From: IDS-8 sp035304345
GTDB taxonomy: Bacteria; Pseudomonadota; Gammaproteobacteria; Steroidobacterales; Woeseiaceae
DNA: 64,000 bases
NCBI GenBank assembly: GCA_035304345.1
Contig: DATGQE010000053.1
Coordinates: 1-64,000, forward strand
Direction of reading: 5' to 3'
Shown here: positions 7,633 through 16,131 of the stretch, in pieces
How the letters are laid out: the number at the start of each line of letters is the position of its first letter
Numbering within the stretch: the first letter of the stretch is position 1
Program-made: the position numbers and the translations under genes
Notes under the pieces: model-generated
The model's database searches: none
Seen by the model: the letters and a program-made list of their open reading frames with translations, nothing else
What the model was told of the DNA's origin: nothing

Positions 7633-10497
7633 TTACCAGCGGTAGCGCACTCCCAGCGATACCACCCGGCCGATCGGGTTCGCGTTGTACGGACCGAAGC
7701 CGGCAGGATCGTTGTAGAACGGCGGGTCCTCGTCGAAGACGTTGTTCACGTCGAAGTAGACCTCGCTGTCGCCGAGCGCCCCGTCCAGCCACCGGGAATC
7801 CGCAAAGCTGTAGCGGAGGTTCAGGTCCACCGTGAGGAACGAGTCCACCGGGTCGCCGCCCGTGCCGTCCGGGTTCCCGGCCGCATCGAGCCCGATCGGA
7901 TTCATCGCGTTCGTGCTCCAGTTCATGTGACTCGGCGTGTAGTTGACGAACAGGCTCGCCGTCAGGTTGTCGCCGAACCACTGCAGGCTGCCGCGTGCCT
8001 GCATCTCCACCGACGAGAACGTCTGGTTGAAGCCCTGGGTATTCAGCACGCTGAAGACCACGCCGTCGTCACCGAAGAACTGGTCGAACTTGGTGAAGTA
8101 CGTGATCGCCGTGCCCACGCGGAACTCACCCAGCCGGCTGTCGAAGCTGTACTCGCCGTGGATGTCCCAACCGGCGATGTCGAGGTTGACGACGTTCGCC
8201 TGGTCCTGGTTGTTGAAGAACCAGATCTCTGCAGGCAGCGCGTTCGCCTGCGGCGTGTTGCCGATGAGGGGCGCGAGCTGCTCGGGAGTGGCCGGGCTCG
8301 TGAAGATGATGAAGCGATCGCGCAGGCTCGGCGTGTTCACGAGCATGTTCGGGTTCGGGGAGGTAACGCCGCCGCGGAACTTGTTGCTGAAGTGGGTCAG
8401 CGACAGGCGCCCGGGGAAGGACTGCGGCGCGATGTCGATGCCCAGCGACCAGCTTTCACCGGTTTGCGGCTTCAGGTTGGGGTCGCTCGACAGCCTCCGG
8501 ATGCCGTCCCGGGGAGTGCCGGCACCGACTACGCAGTAGTCGACCGCGTCCTCACACCCGGGGAGCTGGCGAACCTCCGGATAGAACTCGACGGGCACGT
8601 TGATGCGGCGCCCGTCGGTGCCGTGGGACGAGAATGTGTACAGGTCCGCGGAGCTGGACATCGGCGGCGCGACGAACGACTCCGAGATCGAGCCGCGCAG
8701 CTTCCAGCCCTCCGCCACCTCCCAGTCGAATCCCACCTTGGAATTCGTGGTGGAGCCGAAGCTGTCGTACTCGTCGCGGCGGACGGACAGGCTCAGGTCG
8801 AACGAATCTACGAGCGGCAGGTTCTGTCGCGGTCCGACGAGCGGCACGAGCAGCTCGACAAACGCAGACTCGACGTCGCGCCGGATCTCGTTGAAAAAGA
8901 CGCTGGAGCCCGTGTTGTACGGTCCCGTATTGTTGTTGCGAATCGTTTCGGGACGCGTGGTGTAACGCACCAGCTCGAGGCCGGCGGCCGCGTGGACCGG
9001 ACCCGTGGGCAGGTCGAACAGCTCGCCGTCGAGGATGGCCCGCCATTGCTGGAGCGTCTGGATCGCGCGACTGGCCGTGTAGTTGTTGACGAGCCGGTCC
9101 AGCACCGCCTGCGACGTGCGGTTCTCGCCCGCCGGACGCCAGACGTCGAGCGCCGTCGCCTCGGTCAGCGGAAAGCTCGTCGGCGTGATGCTCGTACCGG
9201 GGATGGCGGGGGTGTTCGGGTCACCGTTGGAGTTCGTGGTGCCGTTCAAGGCGAGGAACGCACAGGACGAACAGACCGTCCCTAGAGTGATCGACTCCGT
9301 GAACGTCCTGCCCGCGAGACCGAACAGCGACAACGTGTAGTTGTCGTTGATCTCGTACTCGAGGTTGCCGCTCAGGTAATAGACCTCCCCCGTCTCCTCC
9401 TGCTTGGCAGGCGTGTCATACAGGTCGTCGAAGAGGAAGCGGATGGTCTGCGCCTCCGCCGTGACGCCGACGGGATTCTGGTAGAACGGGTTGGCCTGTG
9501 GCCCGGTCCCGAAAACCATGCCCTGGACGGTGCCACGCGACACCGCCTGCTCGTTCGTCCGGTAGGAATAGAGGAGGTCCACGTTGGCCGTCAGCCGGTC
9601 GGATATATCCTGGCTGACCTTGGCCATGACGTTGTGCCGCGTCTGGTCGGGAATGAAGTCGCTGACCGTTTCCTGGCACACGTTCGGGTCGCCGGTCATC
9701 GGCTCCGTGGCCTGCGCAGATCGCCAGGTGTCGCTGCTGCCGGCCGGCTGGATCGTCGCCGGGTGGCAGGCGCGCGACTGGAAGTTGGTGCCGCCGCGCG
9801 GCCTCTGGTCGCGATTCAGGATGTCACGCGCGGTCCGCGGCAGCGCGCTCTTGTAGCTGTACCCGTACGCGAGCATCACCGAGCCCGTGTCCCAGCCGGT
9901 GCCCCACAGGAAGCCGAGATCCTCGGTGTCGTAGTCGTCGCCGAAACCGTACTGGCCGGTGGCCATGAAGCCGTCGTAGCCATCGCGCGTGATGAAGTTG
10001 ATGACGCCGGCCACTGCGTCCGATCCGTAGATCGCCGACGATCCGTCGGCGACCACCTCGACGCGGTCGATCGCGATCGTCGGGATGATGCTCGGGTCGG
10101 GTAACGGATGGCTGGTGTTGCCGAGCGGGATGCGATGACTGTCGATCAGGACGAGCGTGCTGTTGCTCGCGCTCGAGCCGAGGCTGTGGATCGTCGGTGC
10201 AAAGTACGAGCTGCCGACGAGGCTGCCCTGCGTCACCTGTCCGCTGTTGCTGATGCTCGGCACCATGCGCAGGATGTCCTGCGTGGTCGCAGCGTTGGTA
10301 TTCTCGATCGCCTCCCGGCCAACGCTGGCAATCGGCGAACCGACGGGAGCGACGCCGCGGAGGCTGGTGCCGGTCACCAGGATTTCCTCGACTCCTGCGT
10401 CGGGCTGGCTTTGCTGCGCACTCACCTCGCTTGCGCCGACGATCGCCCCGCACGCAAGTGCAATAGCAATGCCGGACGAAATTTTCGATCTGGTCAT
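7633..10497 (-). CDS. TonB-dependent outer-membrane receptor (large)
   Basis: This 954-residue receptor is preceded by an excellent Shine-Dalgarno (AGGAGGGGG). A signal peptide ends near SEVSAQQ. Next comes the TonB-box-like VEEILVTGTSLRG, then a full plug (ATTQDILRMVPSISN, VLIDSHRIPLG, IDRVEVVADGSSAIYGSDAVAGVINFITR). The barrel ends in the classic RVVSLGVRYRW with a terminal Trp. The plug phrase SSAIYGSDAVAGVINF places it with receptors for vitamins, glycans or plant-type organic compounds rather than simple ferric siderophores, though the ligand is not certain. It is the second TonB receptor of the cluster and lies between a propeller gene and the aldolase/dehydrogenase pair, all on the minus strand. 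Confidence 0.93.
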   Translation of the reverse strand: MTRSKISSGIAIALACGAIVGASEVSAQQSQPDAGVEEILVTGTSLRGVAPVGSPIASVGREAIENTNAATTQDILRMVPSISNSGQVTQGSLVGSSYFAPTIHSLGSSASNSTLVLIDSHRIPLGNTSHPLPDPSIIPTIAIDRVEVVADGSSAIYGSDAVAGVINFITRDGYDGFMATGQYGFGDDYDTEDLGFLWGTGWDTGSVMLAYGYSYKSALPRTARDILNRDQRPRGGTNFQSRACHPATIQPAGSSDTWRSAQATEPMTGDPNVCQETVSDFIPDQTRHNVMAKVSQDISDRLTANVDLLYSYRTNEQAVSRGTVQGMVFGTGPQANPFYQNPVGVTAEAQTIRFLFDDLYDTPAKQEETGEVYYLSGNLEYEINDNYTLSLFGLAGRTFTESITLGTVCSSCAFLALNGTTNSNGDPNTPAIPGTSITPTSFPLTEATALDVWRPAGENRTSQAVLDRLVNNYTASRAIQTLQQWRAILDGELFDLPTGPVHAAAGLELVRYTTRPETIRNNNTGPYNTGSSVFFNEIRRDVESAFVELLVPLVGPRQNLPLVDSFDLSLSVRRDEYDSFGSTTNSKVGFDWEVAEGWKLRGSISESFVAPPMSSSADLYTFSSHGTDGRRINVPVEFYPEVRQLPGCEDAVDYCVVGAGTPRDGIRRLSSDPNLKPQTGESWSLGIDIAPQSFPGRLSLTHFSNKFRGGVTSPNPNMLVNTPSLRDRFIIFTSPATPEQLAPLIGNTPQANALPAEIWFFNNQDQANVVNLDIAGWDIHGEYSFDSRLGEFRVGTAITYFTKFDQFFGDDGVVFSVLNTQGFNQTFSSVEMQARGSLQWFGDNLTASLFVNYTPSHMNWSTNAMNPIGLDAAGNPDGTGGDPVDSFLTVDLNLRYSFADSRWLDGALGDSEVYFDVNNVFDEDPPFYNDPAGFGPYNANPIGRVVSLGVRYRW

Positions 10498-10565
10498 GAG
10501 AGCATTCCCCCTCCTAGTGCAGTTACGTTCGCCTGCCCGTAGTTCTTCTCTGAGAACGCGCCGGC

Positions 10566-11642
10566 TTACAGCCCGGCGCCGGCTGTTTTGTCCTGTTCCT
10601 CCGTTTGCGTGCCTCCGCGCTTGCGCTCGAGCAGGTCGAGCGCCACGTCAACGATCATGTCCTCCTGCCCGCCGACCATCCGCCTGCGACCGAGCTCGAC
10701 GAGGATCTCGCGCGCGTCGATGCCGTAACGCTCGCTGGCCTTCTCGGTGTGACGGAGAAACGATGAGTAGACGCCGGCGTACCCGAGACTCAGCGTCTCC
10801 CTGTCTACCCGAACCGGCCGGTCCTGCAACGGACGCACGAGATCTTCGGCGGCATCCATGAGCGCGAACAGGTCGCAGCCGTGCTTCCATCCCTTGCGAT
10901 CGATGGCCGCGATGAAGACCTCCAGCGGCGCATTGCCCGCTCCGGCGCCCATGCCGGCGAGGCTCGCGTCCACGCGGGTCGCGCCGTGCTGCACGGCGAC
11001 GATCGAGTTTGCGACGCCCAGCGAGAAGTTGTGATGGGCGTGGACGCCCCGGCCGGTCTCCGGCCGCAGCACACGGTCGAAAGCCTTCAGCCGCTCCGCG
11101 TAGCCGTCCATGTCGAGGGCGCCGGCGCTGTCGGTGATGTACACGCATTCGGCGCCGTAGCTCTCCATCAGCTTCGCCTGCTCCGCGAGCTCTTCGGGCC
11201 CGATCATGTGGCTCATCATCAGGAAGCCGACGGTATCGAGGCCCAGGTCGCGTGCCGCCGCCATGTACTGCTTCGAGATGTCCGCTTCCGTGCAATGGGT
11301 CGCGATACGCACGGAGCTGATACCCATGGAGCGCGCACGCTTGAGGTCCTGGACCACGCCGATGCCGGGGAGCAGCAGGGTGGCCAGCTTCGCCCGCTCG
11401 ACGGATTCGGCAGCGGCCTCGATCCACTCCCAGTCGGTATGCGCACCGAAGCCGTAGTTGAAGCTGGACCCGCCGAGCCCGTCGCCGTGCGCAACCTCGA
11501 TCGCATCTACGCCGGCGCGGTCCAGCGCCTTCGCGATCTTGCGGACGTGATCGACACCGTAGCTGTGGCGGATCGCGTGCATGCCGTCGCGCAACGTCAC
11601 GTCCTGGATGTAGATCTTGTCCAGGGTGGGATCGAAGCTCAC
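10566..11642 (-). CDS. mhpE: 4-hydroxy-2-oxovalerate aldolase
   Basis: The 358-residue enzyme splits 4-hydroxy-2-oxovalerate into pyruvate and acetaldehyde, the penultimate step of meta-cleavage pathways for catechols, phenylpropionates, biphenyl and steroids. It belongs to the DmpG/BphI/MhpE branch of the HMG-CoA-lyase-like TIM barrels. The start IYIQDVTLRDGMHAIRH contains the conserved metal-binding Asp and catalytic His. The metal site GVHAHHNFSLG lies near residues 198-208. The C-terminal communication domain is present. The start is a GTG at 11642 that overlaps the stop of the acetaldehyde dehydrogenase (GTGA). That coupling is expected, because the two enzymes form a complex that channels acetaldehyde. 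Confidence 0.95.
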   Translation of the reverse strand: MSFDPTLDKIYIQDVTLRDGMHAIRHSYGVDHVRKIAKALDRAGVDAIEVAHGDGLGGSSFNYGFGAHTDWEWIEAAAESVERAKLATLLLPGIGVVQDLKRARSMGISSVRIATHCTEADISKQYMAAARDLGLDTVGFLMMSHMIGPEELAEQAKLMESYGAECVYITDSAGALDMDGYAERLKAFDRVLRPETGRGVHAHHNFSLGVANSIVAVQHGATRVDASLAGMGAGAGNAPLEVFIAAIDRKGWKHGCDLFALMDAAEDLVRPLQDRPVRVDRETLSLGYAGVYSSFLRHTEKASERYGIDAREILVELGRRRMVGGQEDMIVDVALDLLERKRGGTQTEEQDKTAGAGL

Positions 11643-12625
11643 GGCGCCGCCTCCCGGAGAAGCTGGCTTGCTGCGATCTTCTCCGCCGTGGCCAGTGCCG
11701 CGGAGGTCATGATGTCGAGGTTTCCGGCGTAGGCCGGCAGGTAGTGCGCTGCTCCCTGCACCTCGAGGAAGACGCTGGTCTTGAGACCGGTGAACTCACC
11801 GAACCCGGGTATCGCGAGCGGGTTGTCGTCGCCGAAGCGCTCGAACTGCACCTGCTGCTTCAACCGGTAGCCCGGCACGTAGGCTCGGACCCGCTCGACC
11901 ATGGCGCGCACGGCGGCCTCGATGGCCTCCTCGTCGGCACCCGAAGAGAGCGTCATCACGGTATCGCGCATGATCATCGGGGGCTCGGCGGGATTCAGGA
12001 TGATGATCGCCTTCCCCCTGGACGCCCCGCCGATGCGCTCGAGGCCGCGCGCGGTGGTCTCGGTGAACTCGTCGATGTTGGCGCGCGTCCCGGGACCCGC
12101 CGACCGGGAAGCGATGGACGCGATGATCTCGGCGTAGTGAACGGTCGCGACCGAGGACACCGCGGCGACGATCGGGATGGTGGCCTGCCCGCCGCAAGTC
12201 ACCATGTTGACGTTCGGCGCACCGAGGTGCTCCTCGCCGTTCACGACCGGCACCACGTAAGGCCCGATCGCGGCCGGGGTGAGGTCGATGATCACCTTGC
12301 CGGCGGCGCGAGCGACGTCGCTGTGGCGGCGATGGGCGCCCGCGGACGTGGCATCGAACAGGATCCCGATGTCCGTCCACTCCGGCATGCGCGTGAGCCC
12401 GTCGATGCCCTCGGCGGTGGTTGCCACCCCGAGCCGACGGGCACGCGCGAGCCCGTCGGATGCCGGGTCGATTCCGACCAGCGCCGACAACTCCAGGTGC
12501 CGGGCGGTGCGCAGCACCTTGATCATCAGGTCGGTACCGATGTTCCCCGAGCCGATGATCGCCGCCTTCACCTTTCCGGTCGCCGGGGCGGCCGCGGAAG
12601 CTTCTGCTGACACTCGAGCGCTCAC
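11639..12625 (-). CDS. mhpF: Acetaldehyde dehydrogenase (acylating)
   Basis: It converts acetaldehyde, NAD+ and CoA to acetyl-CoA as the partner of the aldolase encoded immediately downstream. The sequence shows the NAD-binding AAIIGSGNIGTDLMIK near the N-terminus, the catalytic Cys in NMVTCGGQATIP (about residue 143), and the conserved AEIIASIASRSAGPGTRANIDEFT. About 328 residues from the GTG at 12625, close to family length. That GTG overlaps the stop of the propeller gene upstream (ATGTGA), which favours it; a second in-frame GTG at 12613 is possible. The longer open frame upstream of 12625 is a shadow of the propeller gene. No 2-hydroxypenta-2,4-dienoate hydratase is visible nearby, although that enzyme normally supplies the aldolase substrate. 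Confidence 0.94.
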   Translation of the reverse strand: MSARVSAEASAAAPATGKVKAAIIGSGNIGTDLMIKVLRTARHLELSALVGIDPASDGLARARRLGVATTAEGIDGLTRMPEWTDIGILFDATSAGAHRRHSDVARAAGKVIIDLTPAAIGPYVVPVVNGEEHLGAPNVNMVTCGGQATIPIVAAVSSVATVHYAEIIASIASRSAGPGTRANIDEFTETTARGLERIGGASRGKAIIILNPAEPPMIMRDTVMTLSSGADEEAIEAAVRAMVERVRAYVPGYRLKQQVQFERFGDDNPLAIPGFGEFTGLKTSVFLEVQGAAHYLPAYAGNLDIMTSAALATAEKIAASQLLREAAP

Positions 12626-13524
12626 ATCCTGAACCGGAACATCCAGCCGACGTCGTCGCAGAAGTACATGTAGCCGTTGTACAGCGTCGCGCCGTGAATG
12701 ACGGGCGAGTCGTCCGGCAATTGCAGGCGCTCCACGATGCGCCCGGTGCTCGCGTCGTGGAGGAAGAACGCGTTGAGGTTGGAATCGGCGACCCACATGG
12801 CGTCCTTGCTCGCATCGGCCCAGCACGAGCCATGGGGGCGCTTGCTCGCAGTCGGCCATTCGTCGAGCACGAGCCAGGACTTCTTCTCGATCACGAATAT
12901 CGCACGTGCCGGCGGCACGCCGACGAACAGCTTGCCGTCCCTGGACAGGATCGCGTGAGCGCCCGTCCCGGCCGGCGCTTCCGTGAGATGCCGCGGGAGC
13001 TGCCCCGGGGGAAGGTCGTAATCGAGGCGGCGGCGCCTCGGCAGCTCGGGAGAGACGGGTCGCGGCCTTTCGACGTTGGAGCGCCGGCCGGGCGGGTCAT
13101 CTGCCCGGTCGTAGATCAGCCCGGCTCCGGGTGTGGGGTAGTGCGCGATCAGGTCGCCGTTCTGCGGATCGCACAGCACGATGAGGCGGTTGTACGTCGA
13201 ACCGACCCACACGCCGTCCTCGTCCACGCAGATGCCGCTCGCAGCGAGCACGTTCTCGCACTGGAACTCGCGGATCAGCGAACCGGTCTCGGGATCGACG
13301 AGGGAAGCCCAGCTCCCCGGGTCCTGGTCCATGATCCACAGGCCCTCGTCGGTGAGATCGAGCGCGTTGGGCTTGCCGTGAGGCGTTGCCCACAGTCGCT
13401 CGACGCGGGATGCCTTGCGGGTTTTCACGCCGGCGAGATCGACCTTCGCGGCGGCCGGCCGTGAGAGGCTGGCGGCGGCCGGGAGCGCGAGCAGGCTCCC
13501 GAGCATGGCCCTTCTGCTGATCAT
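12622..13524 (-). CDS. Tat-exported beta-propeller (SMP-30/YncE-like) protein
   Basis: I chose the ATG at 13524 because it begins a Tat signal (MISRRAMLGSLLALPAAASL) and has a G-rich ribosome-binding site upstream; an ATG at 13557 would add an unrelated tail. The 300-residue protein consists of propeller blades: NALDLTDEGLWIMDQ, GICVDEDGVWVGST, GDLIAHYPTPG, GKLFVGVPPARAIFV and DAMWVADSNLNAFFL. About 40 residues around position 170 are Arg/Pro-rich and look like an inserted loop. It is the first gene of the minus-strand run facing the 13.6-kb divergent promoter region and overlaps the acetaldehyde dehydrogenase start. Related to the propeller at 6657-7541 in fold and export. Enzymatic role is unassigned; lactonase or ligand-binding function are both possible. 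Confidence 0.76.
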   Translation of the reverse strand: MISRRAMLGSLLALPAAASLSRPAAAKVDLAGVKTRKASRVERLWATPHGKPNALDLTDEGLWIMDQDPGSWASLVDPETGSLIREFQCENVLAASGICVDEDGVWVGSTYNRLIVLCDPQNGDLIAHYPTPGAGLIYDRADDPPGRRSNVERPRPVSPELPRRRRLDYDLPPGQLPRHLTEAPAGTGAHAILSRDGKLFVGVPPARAIFVIEKKSWLVLDEWPTASKRPHGSCWADASKDAMWVADSNLNAFFLHDASTGRIVERLQLPDDSPVIHGATLYNGYMYFCDDVGWMFRFRM

Positions 13525-13595
13525 TGTACTGATCCCCCTGCTTCCGTGCGGCACCAAAGCGCCTTGCGTTGTGCTACCGTAGCGGTCGCGGAAAT

Positions 13596-13643
13596 ATGCT
13601 TTAAAATATTTATCGGGTCAAGGTGCATATAAATCATATTTAT
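13596..13643. promoter_or_regulatory. AT-rich divergent control region with repeated ATATTTAT boxes
   Basis: Between the divergent propeller and flavoprotein genes is an AT-rich patch that stands out in this GC-rich window. ATATTTAT occurs at 13606-13613 and again at 13636-13643, exactly 30 bases (about three helical turns) apart. The second copy is half of a palindrome, ATAAAT-cat-ATTTAT (13629-13643). This arrangement fits a regulator-binding site with a promoter on each side. I cannot assign -35/-10 pairs with confidence. Confidence 0.5.
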
Positions 13644-13664
13644 TGACCAACCCGCTCCCGTTCC

Positions 13665-15062
13665 ATGCAAACAGCGCCTCTCCCGTTCTTCTCCTTGTTC
13701 GTCCTCCTGGTACTCCTGCTGCTCGCGGCGCTAATCACGAAACGGCAAAAGCAGGCGCGCGTGGATTCAACGAGCGAAGACTCGCCCCGGGTGGACGCAT
13801 GCAAGCCCGCCGCCTCAACGGACGACCGGTCACTGCTGATCGCGTTCGCCAGCCAGAGCGGATTCGCAGAGACGATCGCCTGGAGAACGGCCGAGGCGGC
13901 AAGAGGATCCGGCGTGCCGGTCACACTGGCCGAGCTCGGCTCGATCGAATCGCGTGCGCTCGCACGGACGCGCCGCGCGTTGTTCGTCGTCAGCACGACC
14001 GGAGACGGCGATCCGCCGGACAGTGCACGCCGGTTCGCCGATCGTTGCATGTCGCGCGCGGCGAAGCTCGAGGGGCTGGAGTACGGTTTGCTCGCGCTCG
14101 GCGATCGCGGCTATTCCCGGTTCTGCGGCTTCGGTCGACGCCTGGATCGGTGGCTCGCGAAAAGCCGGGCGAAGCCGATGGCGCCGAGGATCGAGGTGAA
14201 CAACGGCGATCCCGGGGCGCTCGAGGCCTGGTATCGGCAACTCGCGTCACTCGGCGTGATGCAGGGCGGCGTCGAGGCCTCCCCGCGGTACTTCCGCTGG
14301 AAGCTCGTCGACCGCCAGCTCATGAACCCGGGAAGCCCCGGCGGCCCGGTGTGGCTCGTGGCGCTCACGCCCGTGGATACGCCGCCCGCCTGGCAGGCCG
14401 GCGACATCGCGGAAGTGTTCCCCGGCCCGGCTTCTCGCGCGTTCTCCGACGATCCGGAGCTCCGGCCGCGGGAGTACACCGTGGCCAGCCTGCCGGAGGA
14501 CGGGCGCCTCGAGCTCGTCGTGCGCGCCTCGCGGGCTCCGCACGGCAATCCCGGCCTGGCATCCGGCTGGCTGACGCAACATGCCGCTCCGGGCGAGCGC
14601 ATTGCACTGCGCCTGCGCGGCAACACCGCTTTCCACGCACCTGCCGATGATCGTCCGATGCTCCTCGTCGGCAACGGTACGGGCATTGCCGGGCTACGGG
14701 GACACCTGAAAGCCCGCGAGCGCCTGGGCCGTCACCGCAACTGGCTCGTGTTCGGCGAGCGCACCTCGACGTACGACTGGTTGTTCCGCGACGAGATAGA
14801 AGCGTGGCGCTCCTCCGGTCACCTTGTCCGCTTCGATGCGGCATTCTCGCGCGACACGCCGGAACGCGTGTACGTCCAGCATCGTTTGCTCGCGGCTGCG
14901 GAAGAAGTCCGGAAGTGGGTGGCGGCGAACGCGTCGATCTACGTTTGTGGCAGCCGCGAAGGGATGGCAGAGGGCGTCACGTCCGCCCTTGCGACGATCG
15001 TCGGCGAAGAAAGGCTGGAACAAATGATGGCGGAAAGGCGGTACTGCCGTGACGTCTACTGA
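13665..15062 (+). CDS. Membrane-anchored diflavin reductase, sulfite reductase flavoprotein (CysJ)-like
   Basis: The 465-residue protein has one N-terminal membrane helix (PFFSLFVLLVLLLLAALIT). A flavodoxin domain follows (LIAFASQSGFAETIAWRTA, FVVSTTGDGDPPDSA, LALGDRGYSRFCGFG), then a ferredoxin-reductase module (YTVASLPEDG for FAD; LLVGNGTGIAGLRGHL and FGERTSTYDWLFRDE for NADPH). It ends in RRYCRDVY, the signature C-terminus of CysJ/P450-reductase proteins. It moves electrons from NADPH through FAD and FMN to an acceptor. It is shorter than CysJ because the connecting domain is small, and no sulfite reductase hemoprotein lies beside it, so the acceptor may be another enzyme of the catabolic cluster. 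No clear Shine-Dalgarno precedes the ATG. Confidence 0.88.
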   Translation: MQTAPLPFFSLFVLLVLLLLAALITKRQKQARVDSTSEDSPRVDACKPAASTDDRSLLIAFASQSGFAETIAWRTAEAARGSGVPVTLAELGSIESRALARTRRALFVVSTTGDGDPPDSARRFADRCMSRAAKLEGLEYGLLALGDRGYSRFCGFGRRLDRWLAKSRAKPMAPRIEVNNGDPGALEAWYRQLASLGVMQGGVEASPRYFRWKLVDRQLMNPGSPGGPVWLVALTPVDTPPAWQAGDIAEVFPGPASRAFSDDPELRPREYTVASLPEDGRLELVVRASRAPHGNPGLASGWLTQHAAPGERIALRLRGNTAFHAPADDRPMLLVGNGTGIAGLRGHLKARERLGRHRNWLVFGERTSTYDWLFRDEIEAWRSSGHLVRFDAAFSRDTPERVYVQHRLLAAAEEVRKWVAANASIYVCGSREGMAEGVTSALATIVGEERLEQMMAERRYCRDVY

Positions 15063-15131
15063 GAGAAGCCATGGTGCGGATGGAGCGCCAAAGGGGTCGC
15101 GACCCCGGCACGGCCCGGCACCCGTCGGTGC

Positions 15132-15137
15132 TACAAT
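15132..15137 (+). promoter_or_regulatory. Possible -10 element upstream of the GntR regulator
   Basis: TACAAT in the 170-base gap between the diflavin reductase and the GntR gene, about 100 bases before the start codon. No good -35 partner is visible, so this is tentative. A small palindrome TGGTTACC at 15224-15231 just before the start codon could be an autoregulatory half-site, also tentative. Confidence 0.3.
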
Positions 15138-15233
15138 CCGCCGCGACCACCGTCGCCTGGGTTCATTCCTGCACCGGCCCGGCGCCGGGCGGGTTCGCCA
15201 CAAGAATCAATTACAAGGACGGATGGTTACCTG

Positions 15234-15986
15234 ATGCGCCCCCCCGGTTCGAAGGCACACAACCTCACCTATGGAATCGTCGAGCAGCTCGGCCTGGCCA
15301 TCGTCACCGGTGCCTATGGACCACGCAACGAGTTCCCGACGGAAGCCGCCCTGTGTGCGCAGTTCGGCGTCAGCCGGAGCATCCTCCGCGAGGCCGTGAA
15401 AATGCTCACGGCCAAAGGTTTGCTCGCCGCGCGGCCGCGGCAGGGGACGCGCATCGAGCCGGAGGAGTACTGGAACCTGCTGGATCCCGACGTGCTCCGC
15501 TGGCTGCTGGAACGCGAGTTCTCGCTCACGCTGCTGAAGGAGTTCACCCAGGTCCGGCTCGCCATCGAGCCGATGGCAGCCGCCGTCGCCGCCGACCGCG
15601 ATGAGCCCGAGGCGATCGAGCCGATCCGCAACGCGATTGCCAACATGTACGCGGCCGAGGACGGCCTTTACGATCCGCTCGCCGCGGACATCGAGTTTCA
15701 CGTCGCCGTGCTGCGCGCGAGCGGCAATCGCTTCTTTTTGGAGCTGCGTGATCTCATCGAGTCGGCCCTGCGCATCTCGATCCGGCTCACGCACCAGTAC
15801 AAGGCGGCAGGCAACATCCAGGACCACAAGAGAATCCTGGACGCGATCGAGGCCGGCAACCCGAAGAAGGCACGCCGCGACATGGAAGCGCTGCTCACCG
15901 AGGTGATGGAACTGATCATCCTTGCCGGCGCCAGGAGCAAGAAGCCGAAGGGCACGCGCGCCCCCGTGCGCCGCAGGGCACGTTAG
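15234..15986 (+). CDS. GntR-family transcriptional regulator, FadR/FCD type
   Basis: The 250-residue protein has an N-terminal winged helix-turn-helix (GPRNEFPTEAALCAQFGVSRSILREAVKMLTAKGLLAARPRQGTRI, residues about 28-73) and a C-terminal all-helical FCD effector domain. In the latter, the metal/ligand residues can be seen in IEFHVAVLRASGN and DHKRILDAIEAG. The C-terminus is a basic tail rich in Lys/Arg. The FadR branch senses organic acids and acyl-CoAs and usually represses nearby catabolic genes. Its position beside the divergent cluster makes that cluster the likely target. A weak AAGGACGG ribosome-binding site precedes the ATG. Confidence 0.92.
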   Translation: MRPPGSKAHNLTYGIVEQLGLAIVTGAYGPRNEFPTEAALCAQFGVSRSILREAVKMLTAKGLLAARPRQGTRIEPEEYWNLLDPDVLRWLLEREFSLTLLKEFTQVRLAIEPMAAAVAADRDEPEAIEPIRNAIANMYAAEDGLYDPLAADIEFHVAVLRASGNRFFLELRDLIESALRISIRLTHQYKAAGNIQDHKRILDAIEAGNPKKARRDMEALLTEVMELIILAGARSKKPKGTRAPVRRRAR

Positions 15987-16131
15987 ACCTGAAGCGCGAT
16001 CCGCCACCGCCGGGCGCCGTATCACTCCGTTTTCGCGCGAGGCCGGTGAGCCCGCCGCAGGGCTCGATCCGCACGGCGGTATCGAGCGCGCAGTTGGACA
16101 GAAACGAGGCTTTCGTGCCATTCTCGCGCGC

